Source of the DNA: Ascochyta rabiei
Lineage: Eukaryota > Ascomycota > Dothideomycetes > Pleosporales > Didymellaceae
Length of the DNA: 64,000 bases
NCBI RefSeq assembly: GCF_004011695.2
Contig: NC_082409.1
Location: forward strand, 1,240,001 to 1,304,000
Direction: 5' to 3'
The position numbers and the translations under genes are program-made. The notes under the pieces were generated by a model. The model saw only the letters and a program-made list of their open reading frames with translations. It did not search any database and was not told the DNA's origin. Below are positions 34,525 through 45,984 of the stretch, in pieces; the stretch's first letter is position 1, and every line of letters starts with the position of its first letter.

Positions 34525-36345
34525 CTACTCCTCCCTAACCGGCCTCCCATCCGTAACATCCCCATACTTGGGACTCTCGTAGTCGCCAAAGCACGCATAC
34601 TCATAGTCGGCCAAGGCAATCTGCTCCTTCTGGACCTCGAGGAACGTCTCCATCTCGCACCACCCGTCCTCCCTGTCGCCGCACGCCGCCAGACTGCGGC
34701 CCAGCGGAATCGTGCGCTGGTTGAGGATAAAGTGCACGTAGCTCGTCGGCTTGCCCTCGAGGTAGATGGTCTCTGCGTGCCGGTCCGGGTTGACGGGGCC
34801 CGGCGCTTTGATGACTTCGATATCGAGCCGGCCCGCAAAGGGCTCGATGTAGCTGAGTACGAACTCGCGCTTCTTCTTGATGGCGTTGGTGGGGAGCTGT
34901 TCTGCGAACTGGGTCAGGCCAAAGGCAGCGAGGATGCTGATGATGTTTGCGTCGTGGCTGAAGTCCAGGTTCAGCGCCTGGTCGACGGGGAAGGTGGACG
35001 TGTTGTTGTCGAGGGTGAGGTTGATCTGCGCTGACGGCTCCACGATGACGTGCTGCTGCATTCGCGCCAGCACTTCCTCTACGTATCCGACGCCGATGGC
35101 GCGCCCGACGGGCGACGCGAACGCGGTTCCCGCGCTGAAGGCAATGTCGAGCGCGTACTCGTAGCCTTCCCACTCTTCGTACGTGAAGAGGCCGCACCAG
35201 TGCGAGAAGCCGAGGCCGACGGTCTCGTACGCGCAGAGGGCTTGCGCGTTGTACGTGTCGCTGATGGTCCAGTCGAGGTCTCCTGTGATGTTGTCTGTGA
35301 AGCGCTTGTGGGCATCGACGAGGTACACGTTTACCCACTCCATGAGTGCGTCGCGGGCCATGGCCCAGCTGGTGTGGTTGCACTGCTTGTATCCAGCGAG
35401 GGTGTTGTTGTAGCCCGGTGATTCAATCGCCAGCTCCAAGGTTGCGTTCTGAGCCCAGCCCAGTCCGAAGAAGCCTGCCATGAAGTACTCGGCGGATTCG
35501 TACATACGACGCTGCGTGGTGCTCCTGACTACGATCTTGCTGCCGTTGTTCGGGTAGAGATGACCATACTGGTAGTAGTGAAGAGTCCCAGAGTCGAAGA
35601 GCTCCTGCTTGCCCATTGGCACCAGGATCTCGCCGCCGAGGCCCCAGGTCCAGTAGTTGAGGAAGTCCAGTGCGCCGTGGCCAGTGAACTTTCCAGCAGC
35701 GGATGTGATCTTCTTCCCGAGCTTCATCTCAGCCGCGTCGCCGCTGAACTCAGGGTACCGGCTGCCATGACGGTGCACCATGTTCAACCAGGTCACGTTG
35801 GCACCTGGGGGAACTGCATACTCGTCGACACCGAAGCCGCGAGGGTTGGGGAAGTAAGGACTGATGTTTGCCAGGCTTTGGAAGATGTTTCGGCCTTCAG
35901 CATTAGCAATAGGTACTTGCGTCTCCAGAGGCGCGTTGGGGATAAATGAGACACCAACAAAGGGCGCTATGTTGGTCTGCGCAAGATATGGTGCATCGCC
36001 AGTCTGGGTAGGTCCTTGAAGAAGTCAGACCCCGTTCGGCGTCATGTTTTGTAAGGATTCACCTGCAAAGTGGCCATCATCCGTGACAAAGTAGTCAGGC
36101 AGACCAGACGATTTGGTTGTTGGTGTGGCTAATGGTGGCTCAGCGCTACAATCTCGATATTGGATAATCATGGTACTCACGCTTCACAACAGCATTTTCA
36201 CCAAGTATAGGCTTTTGCGCGTCAGAAGAACCCCTTCAACGGGAATTAGCAGACCGTTGACTGAGACATGGTAGCACCAACGTCCTAGAAAGTCCTCGTA
36301 CCTGAAATTGAGTAGCTGCAGAGACAGCTCAAGCAGTCCGTGCAT
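34525..36345 (-). CDS. Histidine acid phosphatase / phytase family protein
   Basis: Four exons are inferred: 36345-36302, 36233-36181, 36128-36063 and 36014-34525, 550 residues in all. The first three are tiny; their junctions restore the family-like runs KPILGENAVVK, GLPDYF and GPTQTGDAPYLAQTN. The catalytic RHGSRYP is at about residues 136-142 (nucleophile His 137) and the proton-donor pair HD at about 408-409 (LDFSHDAN). Several N-glycosylation sequons and paired cysteines suit a secreted enzyme. Known reaction: hydrolysis of phosphomonoesters, possibly phytate, via a phosphohistidine. The proposed N-terminus (MHGLLELSLQLLNF) is only weakly hydrophobic, so the true signal-peptide exon may lie upstream or the first exon may be wrong. 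The body of the protein is secure. Confidence 0.85.
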
Positions 36346-36999
36346 GACTGTGTACTGGAGCTAAAAGACTTGTACAGGTTGGAGATGACAGTGTCTAGAG
36401 CCTTTCTACGTGCCTCTCTGCGCGTGGATGACAGCCTCAGATCAACAGCGGAATCTCATGCAGCTCTGCGACGCCGTACAGATTTTCGACGCGTCCCAGG
36501 TTTGGCGCGCTTGCCCATTCAGGCGCTAACAACGGCAGTGACGACATCGTTAGAACATGAGGCTGGGCACAACCCAACGGCGAACGTTTGCATGAACACC
36601 GCGGTAGTTTAACGATGTATTGCGCTTGTTAGCTTTCTCATGCAAAGTGGTGTACTCAACACTGTTGTTCAATTAAACGCAATAACTCTCAAGATCGTTA
36701 TCGAACGACGGATTAGTCTGAGAGGCATCGGCCGCATCGTTGCAGATGAAGTAGATGAGAAGCCTTCACTGGAAATTGTCCTGAGCATGTGTATGTAAGC
36801 AGGCACGTTATAGAAGTTCATAGCAGGATCACATGAAAGCATATTCGAGAACGGGATGCAATGCCTTTACACGTAGGCATGAAAGTACAGTTGTTGAACC
36901 TAGATTGGCGTACTCAAATTGATGTATCCAACCCTGCAGTGTAACCGCACGTCAGGCTTCCAAACATGACAGTGAAGGCACTCTGGTCACAAGATCCGT
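36346..36999. other. Intergenic, no gene seen
   Basis: 654 bp of comparatively AT-rich sequence between the phosphatase 5' end and the DUS3 stop. It may contain an unseen first exon of the phosphatase; nothing else is supported. Confidence 0.5.
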
Positions 37000-39326
37000 T
37001 CACCCCTCTGCCTCGATTTCGTAGGCATTGGACTTGTGCTTGGGCTCGAACTCAAAGTTAGGGTGCGCGGGTCCAAGGAACATCTCGCTGAGTTTGATCC
37101 AGTCCTTGTAGTTTTCACTCGCCATCAGCGTCTCCAAATCGTCCCTACCCTTGAACCTCGGGGGTCGATCTTGAATGTTGGGTGGCAGGTGCTCCAACAA
37201 GCCCACAGGCACGTATCGATGAGCGAAGCTGAGCCATTCGAGCAGAAAGCGACGTGTCGTACCGATACCCATCTCATCAGAACCCCAAGTCTGCAGGCCA
37301 TACTTGGCAAACTTCTCGATATAGGACAGGCGTTCAGTGGCGGACTTGTCGAGGTACTGACCCTTCTCGATCTCCTCGAAGATCCAAGGCTTGATTAGAG
37401 CGCCGCGGCCGATCAAGACAGAATCGACACCGGAATTGTTGATGTTGTTATAGTAATCCTCGTGAGAGTAGCAGTCGCCGTTACCGACAAAGTATACATG
37501 GCCACCGTTGGCAAGATCACGAGGATCGGCCTCTGCAATGGTATCTGTTCGAGCATCCTTCTCGCTCTTGAGACGCTTGATGAGTGATGCGCATTCGGCA
37601 ATGTACGACCAGTCTGCACTTCTGGAGTAGCGCTGTTGCTTGCTCCTGCCGTGGAGTGTAATCGCCGCGATACCCGACGTGCCTTTGCCGGATTGGACAG
37701 CCTCGTAGCCACCGAGTACAAGACGTTTGATCAACTTCGTGGCGGTCGGATTGTTGTCTTTCGTGCCCATGCGGACTTTGACAGTAATGGGTGTCTCCTT
37801 CGACACGTAGCTCATACCGCGTAGGATACTCTCAAGCTTGGATTCCTGGTCTAAGAGCGCCGAACCAGCTCCCTTCTCGCACACGAGGTTGATGGGGCAT
37901 CCACAGTTCAAGTCGATAGCTCGGAGCTTGGGGCAGTGGTCAGTCAAGACCTCTACAGTCTTTGCAGCCAACCATGGCTTGTTTGCCGCAATCTGGGCGC
38001 CAAACTTCATGTCACTGGCGTTGTCGTACCCTTGCACGACAGTGTTCTTCTGCAGAAACTTTGGCGGGCTGATTTCGGACTCGTGGGCCTTCATGAGAGC
38101 CCATTCGCCTCTTTCGCCCTGAATCAATGGCATGCCCATAGCCATCTCACTCCACGTGACTTGGCACCCAAGATCAACACAAAGCCTGCGGTACGGCATG
38201 TTTCCTTGAGTAGTGAGGGGTGCAAGACTGGGCGTCTCGGGTCCATAGTACAGCCTTCGCTTCTCAGACGGTCTGAAGGGTGCTTCCACAAACTCTGCTC
38301 TGCGGGCTTCTTTCTCCTCCTTCAACGCTTCATTGTCGCCGGCTGCCGAATCAAACATAGCACGCTCGGTGTCCTTGTTGGAGTCGATCCACTTCATGTA
38401 CTGGTCCGAGCGTGGTGTGTTGATTTTCCGCTTTGCGAGGCCGATCTTGACGTCTTTTGATACAACGTTCGCAACGTCAACCTCATCCTCAAGGTTGACC
38501 ATGGTTGATGTACGTTCGGAGTCTTCGATCAAAACCAGCTCTTTCCTCCCATCCTCAGTGTCGCGCTCCTTGGAGTGACTACCGACAAACCGACACTTCC
38601 AACCAAGATGGCAGTATCCTTTCACATCGTGGATTGGACACTTGCCGTCAAAGGTAGTAAGGTCCTCGCGGCGGCCTTCCTTCAGGTACTTGCGAAGATC
38701 GTGTTCAAACCTGCATTTGTCACCAAACCCGCATTCCTTTGGAGAGAACTCATTGCTGAGCATTCGGGTCGCGCAGAGTGGCAATTTGTCACGAGAGCTG
38801 CCGAACGTCCGGCTGGTGTTCTGGCCACCTTTTTGCTTCTTGTTGTTTTTCTTATCCTTCTTTCCCTTGCCTCCACCATCACGCGCATCACCCTTGTGGT
38901 AGCGGTCGTCTGCAGCTTCAGCTGCATCATCATCAACAACTGCATCCTTAGTCTCAACCTTGGCGTCAGTGCGGTGAATCAAATATCTACTAAGCATTAG
39001 CAGGACAAAACATGTAACCTCAGTGGTAAGACTGACTCTGCCTTGATGGGCGCAACGCCTTTCTGGCGCTTGGATGCCCCTTCTGCAGCTTCGCCATTGG
39101 GGCTGTTGCTCCTCGCTCGCTTCTTAATCTCACTGTCGCCAATGTGTGCACCATTGGAGTCGAGCGGAATGGTCGCACCAGGTAACGGCTGACCGGACAC
39201 GCTCTCGATCTTTTCACCGTCCATTGTAGCTGGTTTTGGTGAGGTACTGCTGCACGCTGACCTCACAGATGATATTGGTGTCTGGACTTCTGGATCTGGA
39301 TTTTGACAAAAGTGAATTGGAGCCAT
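37000..39326 (-). CDS. DUS3: tRNA-dihydrouridine(47) synthase
   Basis: Two exons, 39326-39037 and 38989-37000, give 759 residues. The 47-bp intron uses GTCAGT and one of two TAG acceptors three bases apart. The N-terminus has a basic [16 protein letters not shown] nuclear-type segment. Two CCCH zinc fingers follow ([12 protein letters not shown] and [18 protein letters not shown]). Then comes the FMN-binding Dus barrel with [14 protein letters not shown], the catalytic cysteine loop, [23 protein letters not shown] and [10 protein letters not shown]. Known reaction: NADPH-dependent reduction of U47 in the tRNA variable loop, and of some mRNA uridines. The zinc fingers separate Dus3 from other Dus proteins. 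It is divergent from the BAP31-like gene, with only 284 bp between starts, so the two probably share a promoter region. Confidence 0.93.
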
Positions 39327-39610
39327 GCTTGAAACGGTTTAGACCCTTCAGCCACAACTAGGCCGCGCCCTCCCGAAGCCTTACGTCAGATTCACAAGCT
39401 AGCAATAGAGGATACGACCCTGCCTCGTGTTCCATCTGTTCCTTCTCCTTTCCCCTCAACCCACGGCAACCTCAGATATTTACACTCATCGATCTTCTCC
39501 AGGAAGTAGTCCAGCACCTTTCACCTACCTTTTGTGCGACGTTATTGCACACAGCCCCGCCAATCCACCTCCAACCTCAGCCCCTGTGAGAACAGAGCTA
39601 CGTCGCAATC

Positions 39611-40478
39611 ATGACGCTCTACTACAGTCTTGTAAGTTGTCGTATCCTACGGCGATGCTTGCTAGGCAGCAGCTGCTATTGAGATACCATTCAATGGTGG
39701 GATCTCAGGGCTTGATGCTCGCGTGTCCTCATTACCCCTCTCCGAACACCCAACGTGGTCCACGTGCTTACAATTGCTCTCCTCTAGGTCTTCCTCCTCC
39801 TGGTGACGGAGATGCTCATCTTCTGCGCTCTCATTGTCCCGCTGCCGTTCACATGGCGCCGCAAGCTCTTCACGTTCATATCAGAGAGCCCGATCATCGC
39901 CAAGCTCCAGTATGGCATGAAGGTCAGTTGTATCATTACACACGGAAAGGGATGTTCCTAATCCTATCCCAGATTACTTTCATCTTCATCCTTATCCTCT
40001 TTGTAGACAGCGTCAACCGTGTCTACCGCGTCCAGGTCGAGCTGTCGAGCTTTGGTGGCAACAACCAGCAGGGAGGGTAAGTCAACCCACCACGCAAACT
40101 ACCACTCTAGCTGACACAGTTTCTAGACAAGCTCTCGGCGGAATTGAGCGCATGGAGGTCCAGGCTCGCAAATTTTACTCTCAGCGCAACATGTACCTTT
40201 GCGGTTTCACCTTGTTCCTCTCCTTGATCCTCAACCGCACCTACGTCATGATCCTCGATGTTCTCCGCCTCGAAGAGGAGCTCAAGACATACAAGGGCGA
40301 GACTGGCACCAAGAAGGGTTCTTCCCTCAAGGACGTCCAGGGCGGCGCTGGTGAGGTTGGCAAGCTGAAGAACGAGCTCGCCGCCAAGGACCGCGACATG
40401 GAGAACCTGAAGAAGCAGGTTGAGAGCATGCAGAAGGAGTACAACCGCATGGGCGACGAAGTCTCTGGCAAGCAATAG
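39611..40478 (+). CDS. YET3: BAP31/Yet family ER membrane protein
   Basis: Four exons, 39611-39631, 39788-39922, 39973-40076 and 40127-40478, encode 203 residues. The first exon has only seven codons (MTLYYSL). Three hydrophobic segments (about residues 5-25, 45-65 and 105-125) are followed by a Lys/Glu-rich coiled coil, the classic BAP31 topology. The loop LFTFISESPIIAKLQYGMK and the DSVNRVYRV segment are family hallmarks. Known role: an ER export and quality-control chaperone for membrane cargo; yeast Yet3 associates with the translocon and inositol regulation. The C-terminus ends SGKQ, so a classical KKxx retrieval signal is absent. Because exon 1 is so short, automated models may start late. 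Confidence 0.92.
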
Positions 40479-40951
40479 ATGACCAGTGGTCTACTGAGCA
40501 GTGATGTCAAGTTCCGTCGCAGCAAGTACGGGCGCGATCGAGGTCGCGCAGTCTCATCCTCCGGTTTCTCTACCTTCGGGATGTTCCAAAGCACTTGTTT
40601 GCGTGCACACCAAAAGGCCGGGAAACCAGAAGGACTGGAGCGTCTAGCACAGCGTATCAGGAGATGCGTTTTTGAGTGGATTATTTCTTGTTTACAATGC
40701 CATAGCAGAGAGAATTCCAGGCATTGAGTTGGCGAGTGATGTAGCATCATGTTTCCAAGTTGGCAGCCCTGAAGCTTGTGCTGATCGAGATGTGCTTATC
40801 GATGATCATCCCGCCATGACATGCTTACCTAGCTACAAGCTCTTAGCTTCCAGAGTACGGTTTGAAGCCGACGCGAATCCTCTGAGAGCTCAAGGAATCC
40901 AGAAACCTCAATCCCATCACAACCAATTACGGCTAGGATACTGCTCGAATC
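40479..40951. other. Intergenic, no gene seen
   Basis: 473 bp between tandem genes, holding the BAP31 3' flank and the amidase promoter. No repeat or conserved frame was found. Confidence 0.5.
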
Positions 40952-42793
40952 ATGTCAAACATTGATGGTGCCGCGGCACGGTTTCTTAACTACCCCACGC
41001 CAACCGCCCATCCATCCCAGTACTCAGCTGCGCCTCCACCCAAAAACCCTGTAATCAAGGGCACTCCCTTGCACTACCTGGCAAACCTGTAAGGCTTCTT
41101 GTGTTGAGGCCAGACTCGTACTGACAAATGCAGCGTCGCTGCCGTGCCGGGATTGCCGTTCCTGCTGTGGAGCAACGCAGGCTTCAGCTCTCTGCGCAGC
41201 TGCAAAGAGCTTGATGGCGTTGACCCTCGATACGACCCGACCGTGATTCCAGTATCAACATCCGGCGACATAGCACCCAGCCTGCCCGATAGCGTGAACG
41301 AGCTGCGAGTCACGCCCATAGACGTTAACCCTCGCTTCTACACAGTCGCCGACTTCCACAACGCCTACCGAAGCGGCACGCATACACCTCTCGATGTTGT
41401 GGAGACCCTGCTACCGCTTATCCGAAGAGATGCCTCTCAACGGTCGCGCCACTCCACTTCGTTCATGCCAGGCCAGATAGAGCTTGTCCGACAAGCGGCA
41501 GAGGCTTCGACCCGCAGGTGGAAGGCAGGGAAGCCGCTGAGCATACTAGACGGCGTTCCCTTTGCTGTTAAAGACGACCTCGAGGTCAAGGGCTACAAGA
41601 GGTACATTGGCACGAGCTACGACTACACCAATGGCAGGGAATATGAGGTGGAGACAAGCTGGTGCGTGAAGAAGGTTGAAGAGCAAGGAGCTGTTCTGAT
41701 CGGCAAGCTCAACATGCATGAGTTGGGAATGGACACTACAAACAACAATCCTATCTGGGGTACTCCATTGAATCCTTATCACGAACGATACTATACGGGA
41801 GGTTCGTCTGGAGGTGCGGCATCCGCTGTTGCAGCTGGAATCGTCCCGTTCGCGATTGGCTCAGATGGTGGTGGCTCTGTCAGGATCCCGTCCAACTACT
41901 GTGGTCTATATGGCCTCAAGACCTCTCATGACCGAGTGTCCACGGCTCCAATGGCCAACGCAGGGAAGTCTGTCACGGTGCGAGGTCCATTGGCAAGTAG
42001 CATGGCAGATCTCGAAGTCTCCTACCGTGTCCTCGCACAGCCTGATCCATCCAACTATCCATCTTCTGAGTTCAGTCCACCCAGGGCACTTACAGGTCCT
42101 CGCAATAAGGTGCTCGGTATATACAAGCCTTGGTTCGACCGCGCTGATCCACCAGTCCAAGAGGCATGCCACTCAGCCCTGCAATACCTTCAATCAGAAC
42201 TTGGCTACGAAGTGGTTGACATCAGCATCCCATTACTGCACCAAGGCCAACTTGCCCACGCCATGACCATCCTCGCCGAAGGCGCAGCCAGCCACAAGAC
42301 ATCGATCTATGATCTGACACCTGCCAACAGAATCCTCATGAGTGTGGCCCGCCAAACACCGGCAACCGACTTCCTCCTCGCCCAACGCGTTCGCAATGTC
42401 ATCATGAAGCACCTCGCTTATCTCTTCAAACAGCATCCAGGTCTCATCATCGTCACGCCTACCACTCCCAATGCTGGTTGGCCTATCGAAGAAGCGGACC
42501 TGTCCCATGGCATGACAAACGCGAACATGCAGCTCAAAAACATGGAGTATGTGTGGCTAGCAAATTTCACTGGCATTCCTTGCATACAGTTCCCTGTTGG
42601 ATATGTGGACGGTGTCAAGGGCAAGGGCAAGGGCAAGGTGCCTATAGGATTGAGCGGACAGGGTGAATGGGGTAGCGAAGATGCGCTGATTGAATTTGGT
42701 TTCGATGGCGAGAAGTGGCTGCACGACGGATATGCGGGTGGGAAGCTGAGACCTGAGACGTGGGTTGATGCGTTGGGAGCTGCGCAGAAGTAG
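40952..42793 (+). CDS. Amidase-signature hydrolase
   Basis: Two exons, 40952-41088 and 41134-42793 (45-bp intron), encode 598 residues. The amidase-signature triad is visible: Lys at about 192 (GVPFAVKDD), the cis-serine in TGGSSGGAAS (about 268-277) and the nucleophile serine in GSDGGGSVRIPS (about 294). A hydrophobic stretch near residues 48-60 (AAVPGLPFLLWSNAGF) could be membrane-associated. The known chemistry is hydrolysis of a carboxamide by a Ser-cisSer-Lys triad. The substrate cannot be told from sequence; the family includes acetamidases, fatty-acid amide hydrolases and GatA. Lack of GatB/GatC neighbours and the long N-terminus make a GatA role unlikely. Confidence 0.88.
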
Positions 42794-43284
42794 AATCGTG
42801 GATCTCTCTTGCAAACCTCAACAGGCTATGCCGTAGCAACAGTCTGTCTCTATGAAAGTGGCACTGCTTGTTCCCGGAAAAAGCTATCAAGCTACTTCTT
42901 TGGCCTTCTGTTCCATACCACTTGCCAACATCACCAGCACCTCAGACAAGCTGGGCCTATTGTACGGCTGCGAGTGTGGAGAATCAGAATCGCCCACAAC
43001 ATGGCTTGTTCATATCAAGTCGACTATCGACACGAAAAACGTGTCATCATCTATAGTTTCATCAATCTTTATTCAATTGAAGTAGATTTACGAACACACA
43101 CTGCCCTCTCGTTATGTGCTCTAAAGATGGCATTATGGCCAGATCACGCCTTCCCTAATGTAGTTAGCAATACGGATGACGCGCTAGAGAGCTCAAGCTG
43201 CGATTGAAGGTTCACGAACAGAGCAACCAACAGGTCCTACACAACACTTTCCTCCTCCAGTACTCTCACGCTACGTGTAAAGAC
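42794..43284. other. Intergenic, no gene seen
   Basis: 491 bp between two genes on the plus strand. The frame of the next gene is open from 43204, but the conserved protein begins at 43285. Nothing else is supported. Confidence 0.5.
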
Positions 43285-45099
43285 ATGAGCAGTATAGACG
43301 AACTCTTCAAAAGCCACAATGGCACGAAACGCAAGTTCGAGAACCCAATCGAAGCAGACCCGTCGCAAGCCTACAAATCCGCGAAACTGCAAGGGAACAG
43401 CGACGTCAAGCGCTCAGCGCAAGTAGAAGAGGAGGAGGATGAGGATGAGGCAGGCCCATCTCTGCCGCCGGACTTCGAGGACGAGGGGCCCGGTGACGAC
43501 GAGGAAGGCAGATTCTTTGGTGGTGGTTTGGACGAGAATGCGAAAGATGCCATGGACTTTCTCGATGCACAGGATGGGGAGGATTCGATACGGGAAGAAA
43601 AGTACGATGCGGCATGGGTGCGCAAACTAGCGCGCGAGTTCGAGAAGAAGGTCAACAAGAACGCTTCGCTGCGCGCAAAATACGAGAGCGACCCCACAAA
43701 GTTCATGGAGTCGGAGGGAGATCTGGACGACGGGATAAAGGACCTCAGCATACTGTCAGAACATACAGAGCTGTATGAAGAGTTCGCCACAAGCCCAGCG
43801 GCTGCAAAGTTGGTCGAGCTGCTTGCACACGAGAACACGGATATTGCGATTGGCGCAATAGAGATGATATCAGAGCTCACAGACGAGGATGTGGCAGCAG
43901 AGCAGGATCAGTGGGATGCGTTGGTCGCAGCCTTTCTGGACGCAGATCTGCTCAGTTTGCTTATCTCCAACTTCTCCCGCTTCGACGAAACCGACGCGAC
44001 CGACGCCTCTGGCGTATATCACTCCCTCGGCGTGCTCGAGAACCTGCTATCACAACCTTCGAATACCGAAATAATTGGGAAGGAGAAGGCGCTGCTCACA
44101 TGGCTCCTTGAACGCATCCAGAAGCCCGAGAAGCCAACAACGCAGAACAAACAATATGCCTCTGAAATCCTCTCTATTCTCACACAATCGTCGCGACCAA
44201 ATCGCGCACTCATCGCTGAAGCCAACGGAGTGGAGATTTTTCTCACAAATCTTGCGCCTTACCGCAGAGACGACCCTGAGAAAGACAGCGACGAGGAAGA
44301 GTTTATGGAGAACCTTTTCAACTGCTTGACATCCGTTGTCGAAGAGCCCATCGGCAAGGCCAAGTTCCTCGAAGCCGAGGGCACAGAACTCTGTCTCCTG
44401 CTTGTACGCGATGGCAAAACGAGTAAATCGCGCGCGCTCAAAGTGCTGGACTATGCTTGCGGGTATGCTGAGCCTGCACCCACACCTACATCGAATGGCT
44501 CAGATACTGCAAACACAGACCTAAACGACGGTGTACCACCACACGTCTCTGTCTGCGAGAGACTGGTCGAAGCCCGCGGCCTCAAACCTCTCTTCAGCAC
44601 ATTCATGAAGACCAAACGCCCCGATCCCGCACAAACAGAACACATCCTCGGCCTCTTCTCTTCACTACTACGCTCGCTACCTGGCAACTCGGATTCCCGC
44701 TTCCGACTGCTAGCCAAGTTCCTCGAGAGCGACTTCGCCAAGATCAACAAAATCATCACGCTGAGAAGGCAGTATGTGGCTAGGCTCTCTACCTTTGACA
44801 AGAGTCTAGAAGGCAGGAAAGCGGGTTTGAGCAAGGCTGAAAGGGACGAGTTGGAGGTTGAGAACATAGCACTGAGATTGAGCGAGGGTTTATACGCACT
44901 ACAGAGGATTGACGCCACGCTTGCATGGCTGGTAGCGGAGGATGAAGGAACAAGAAAAGCCATCATCAAAGGTTTAGCCGAGACGGACGAGACACTGGCA
45001 GACGTCAAGCGAACGCTGCAGGCGCAACTCAACGGCGCGATGGAGGTGGAGGCTGCGGAGAGAGAGGTGTTGGAGGCGCTGATGCGCTTTTTGGACTAA
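43285..45099 (+). CDS. Beta-catenin-like protein 1 (CTNNBL1) homologue, spliceosome-associated
   Basis: A single exon of 604 residues. I chose the ATG at 43285 (MSSIDELFKSHNGTKRKF) because the upstream in-frame 27 codons look like UTR. An acidic N-terminal region (EEEEDEDEAG and similar) is followed by the conserved block DLDDGIKDLSILSEHTELYE and ARM-type helical repeats such as KLVELLAHENTDIAIGAIEM. The C-terminal helices then contain RFRLLAKFLESDF. Known role: an armadillo-fold factor bound to the Prp19/CDC5L complex, reading nuclear localisation-like sequences of CDC5L and Prp31. Length is slightly above the human protein (563). No frameshift or odd feature was seen. Confidence 0.9.
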   Translation: MSSIDELFKSHNGTKRKFENPIEADPSQAYKSAKLQGNSDVKRSAQVEEEEDEDEAGPSLPPDFEDEGPGDDEEGRFFGGGLDENAKDAMDFLDAQDGEDSIREEKYDAAWVRKLAREFEKKVNKNASLRAKYESDPTKFMESEGDLDDGIKDLSILSEHTELYEEFATSPAAAKLVELLAHENTDIAIGAIEMISELTDEDVAAEQDQWDALVAAFLDADLLSLLISNFSRFDETDATDASGVYHSLGVLENLLSQPSNTEIIGKEKALLTWLLERIQKPEKPTTQNKQYASEILSILTQSSRPNRALIAEANGVEIFLTNLAPYRRDDPEKDSDEEEFMENLFNCLTSVVEEPIGKAKFLEAEGTELCLLLVRDGKTSKSRALKVLDYACGYAEPAPTPTSNGSDTANTDLNDGVPPHVSVCERLVEARGLKPLFSTFMKTKRPDPAQTEHILGLFSSLLRSLPGNSDSRFRLLAKFLESDFAKINKIITLRRQYVARLSTFDKSLEGRKAGLSKAERDELEVENIALRLSEGLYALQRIDATLAWLVAEDEGTRKAIIKGLAETDETLADVKRTLQAQLNGAMEVEAAEREVLEALMRFLD

Positions 45100-45984
45100 G
45101 TACCGTAGAACCCCTCGACAACCCCAAGAATACCAAACCATCCCATCTGCTACCGATACACAGCACGCACACCATATCCTGTTGCATACTGCTACCCCCA
45201 CTCGCTACCCCCACATCTTCACATCCGTGAGACTACGTACACACAGATTCGACTCCCTCCCAAGATCCGCACTCGACATGCAACCACCGCACCCCGTCTC
45301 CGCTCGACCTCTCAGCAACCCTCCTACAGTCCAGTCCTCAATCTTACGGCGGTCCACCCTGACCCACTCCGCGCTAGACATCCTCGCCCAATCAATCTCG
45401 GAATACTAGACTCGACATCCGACACTCATCGCCAGCTTCTCAGCAGTGGGATTCTCTGGGTGCGCTGGACGAGATGCAGATTAGGGAGTAGAAATGCCGT
45501 GTCGTGTTATGGTGGAAACTACCTTATCGGGTTCTGGATATATACTGCGACGCGGCTTGATTCGGCAGTGATGTGGTTCTGTTGACGGTCCGTTTCAAGG
45601 AGAGTTGCTGGTGCAGGGCTGCTTGGGGTTCAGTGGTGGTGTCTGCTTGATCACGTTGTTTGGACACGTTGCTAATATCTGGCATGGTTGTTGTGGCGGT
45701 CGTTGTGTGTTGGGGGGTAATCCGTGTGTTTACACTGTCGTGTACAGAGAGCAGTGCTGACACTGGTTGTGGATTGCGTGGCGGGGGGGATGCTTGGACG
45801 AGTCACGACACGAAGGTATTATGAATATAGACACGATTGATAGAAAGCGCTTGACTGAAGAGTGTCACTCTGCGCGGAGTATAATGTATGTGACCCGAAC
45901 TAAATTAAACCCATCCTCCATTGACCTCCTCCGTCAAGACTCCCTATCGATTCCCTCTCCACGACGTATTCTAGCCCCCTATGT
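45100..45984. other. Intergenic between convergent genes
   Basis: 885 bp containing the 3' flanks of the CTNNBL1-like and transporter genes. A CA/AC-rich stretch just after 45110 and GTTG-rich stretch near 45640-45720 are the only compositional features; no gene is supported. Confidence 0.5.
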
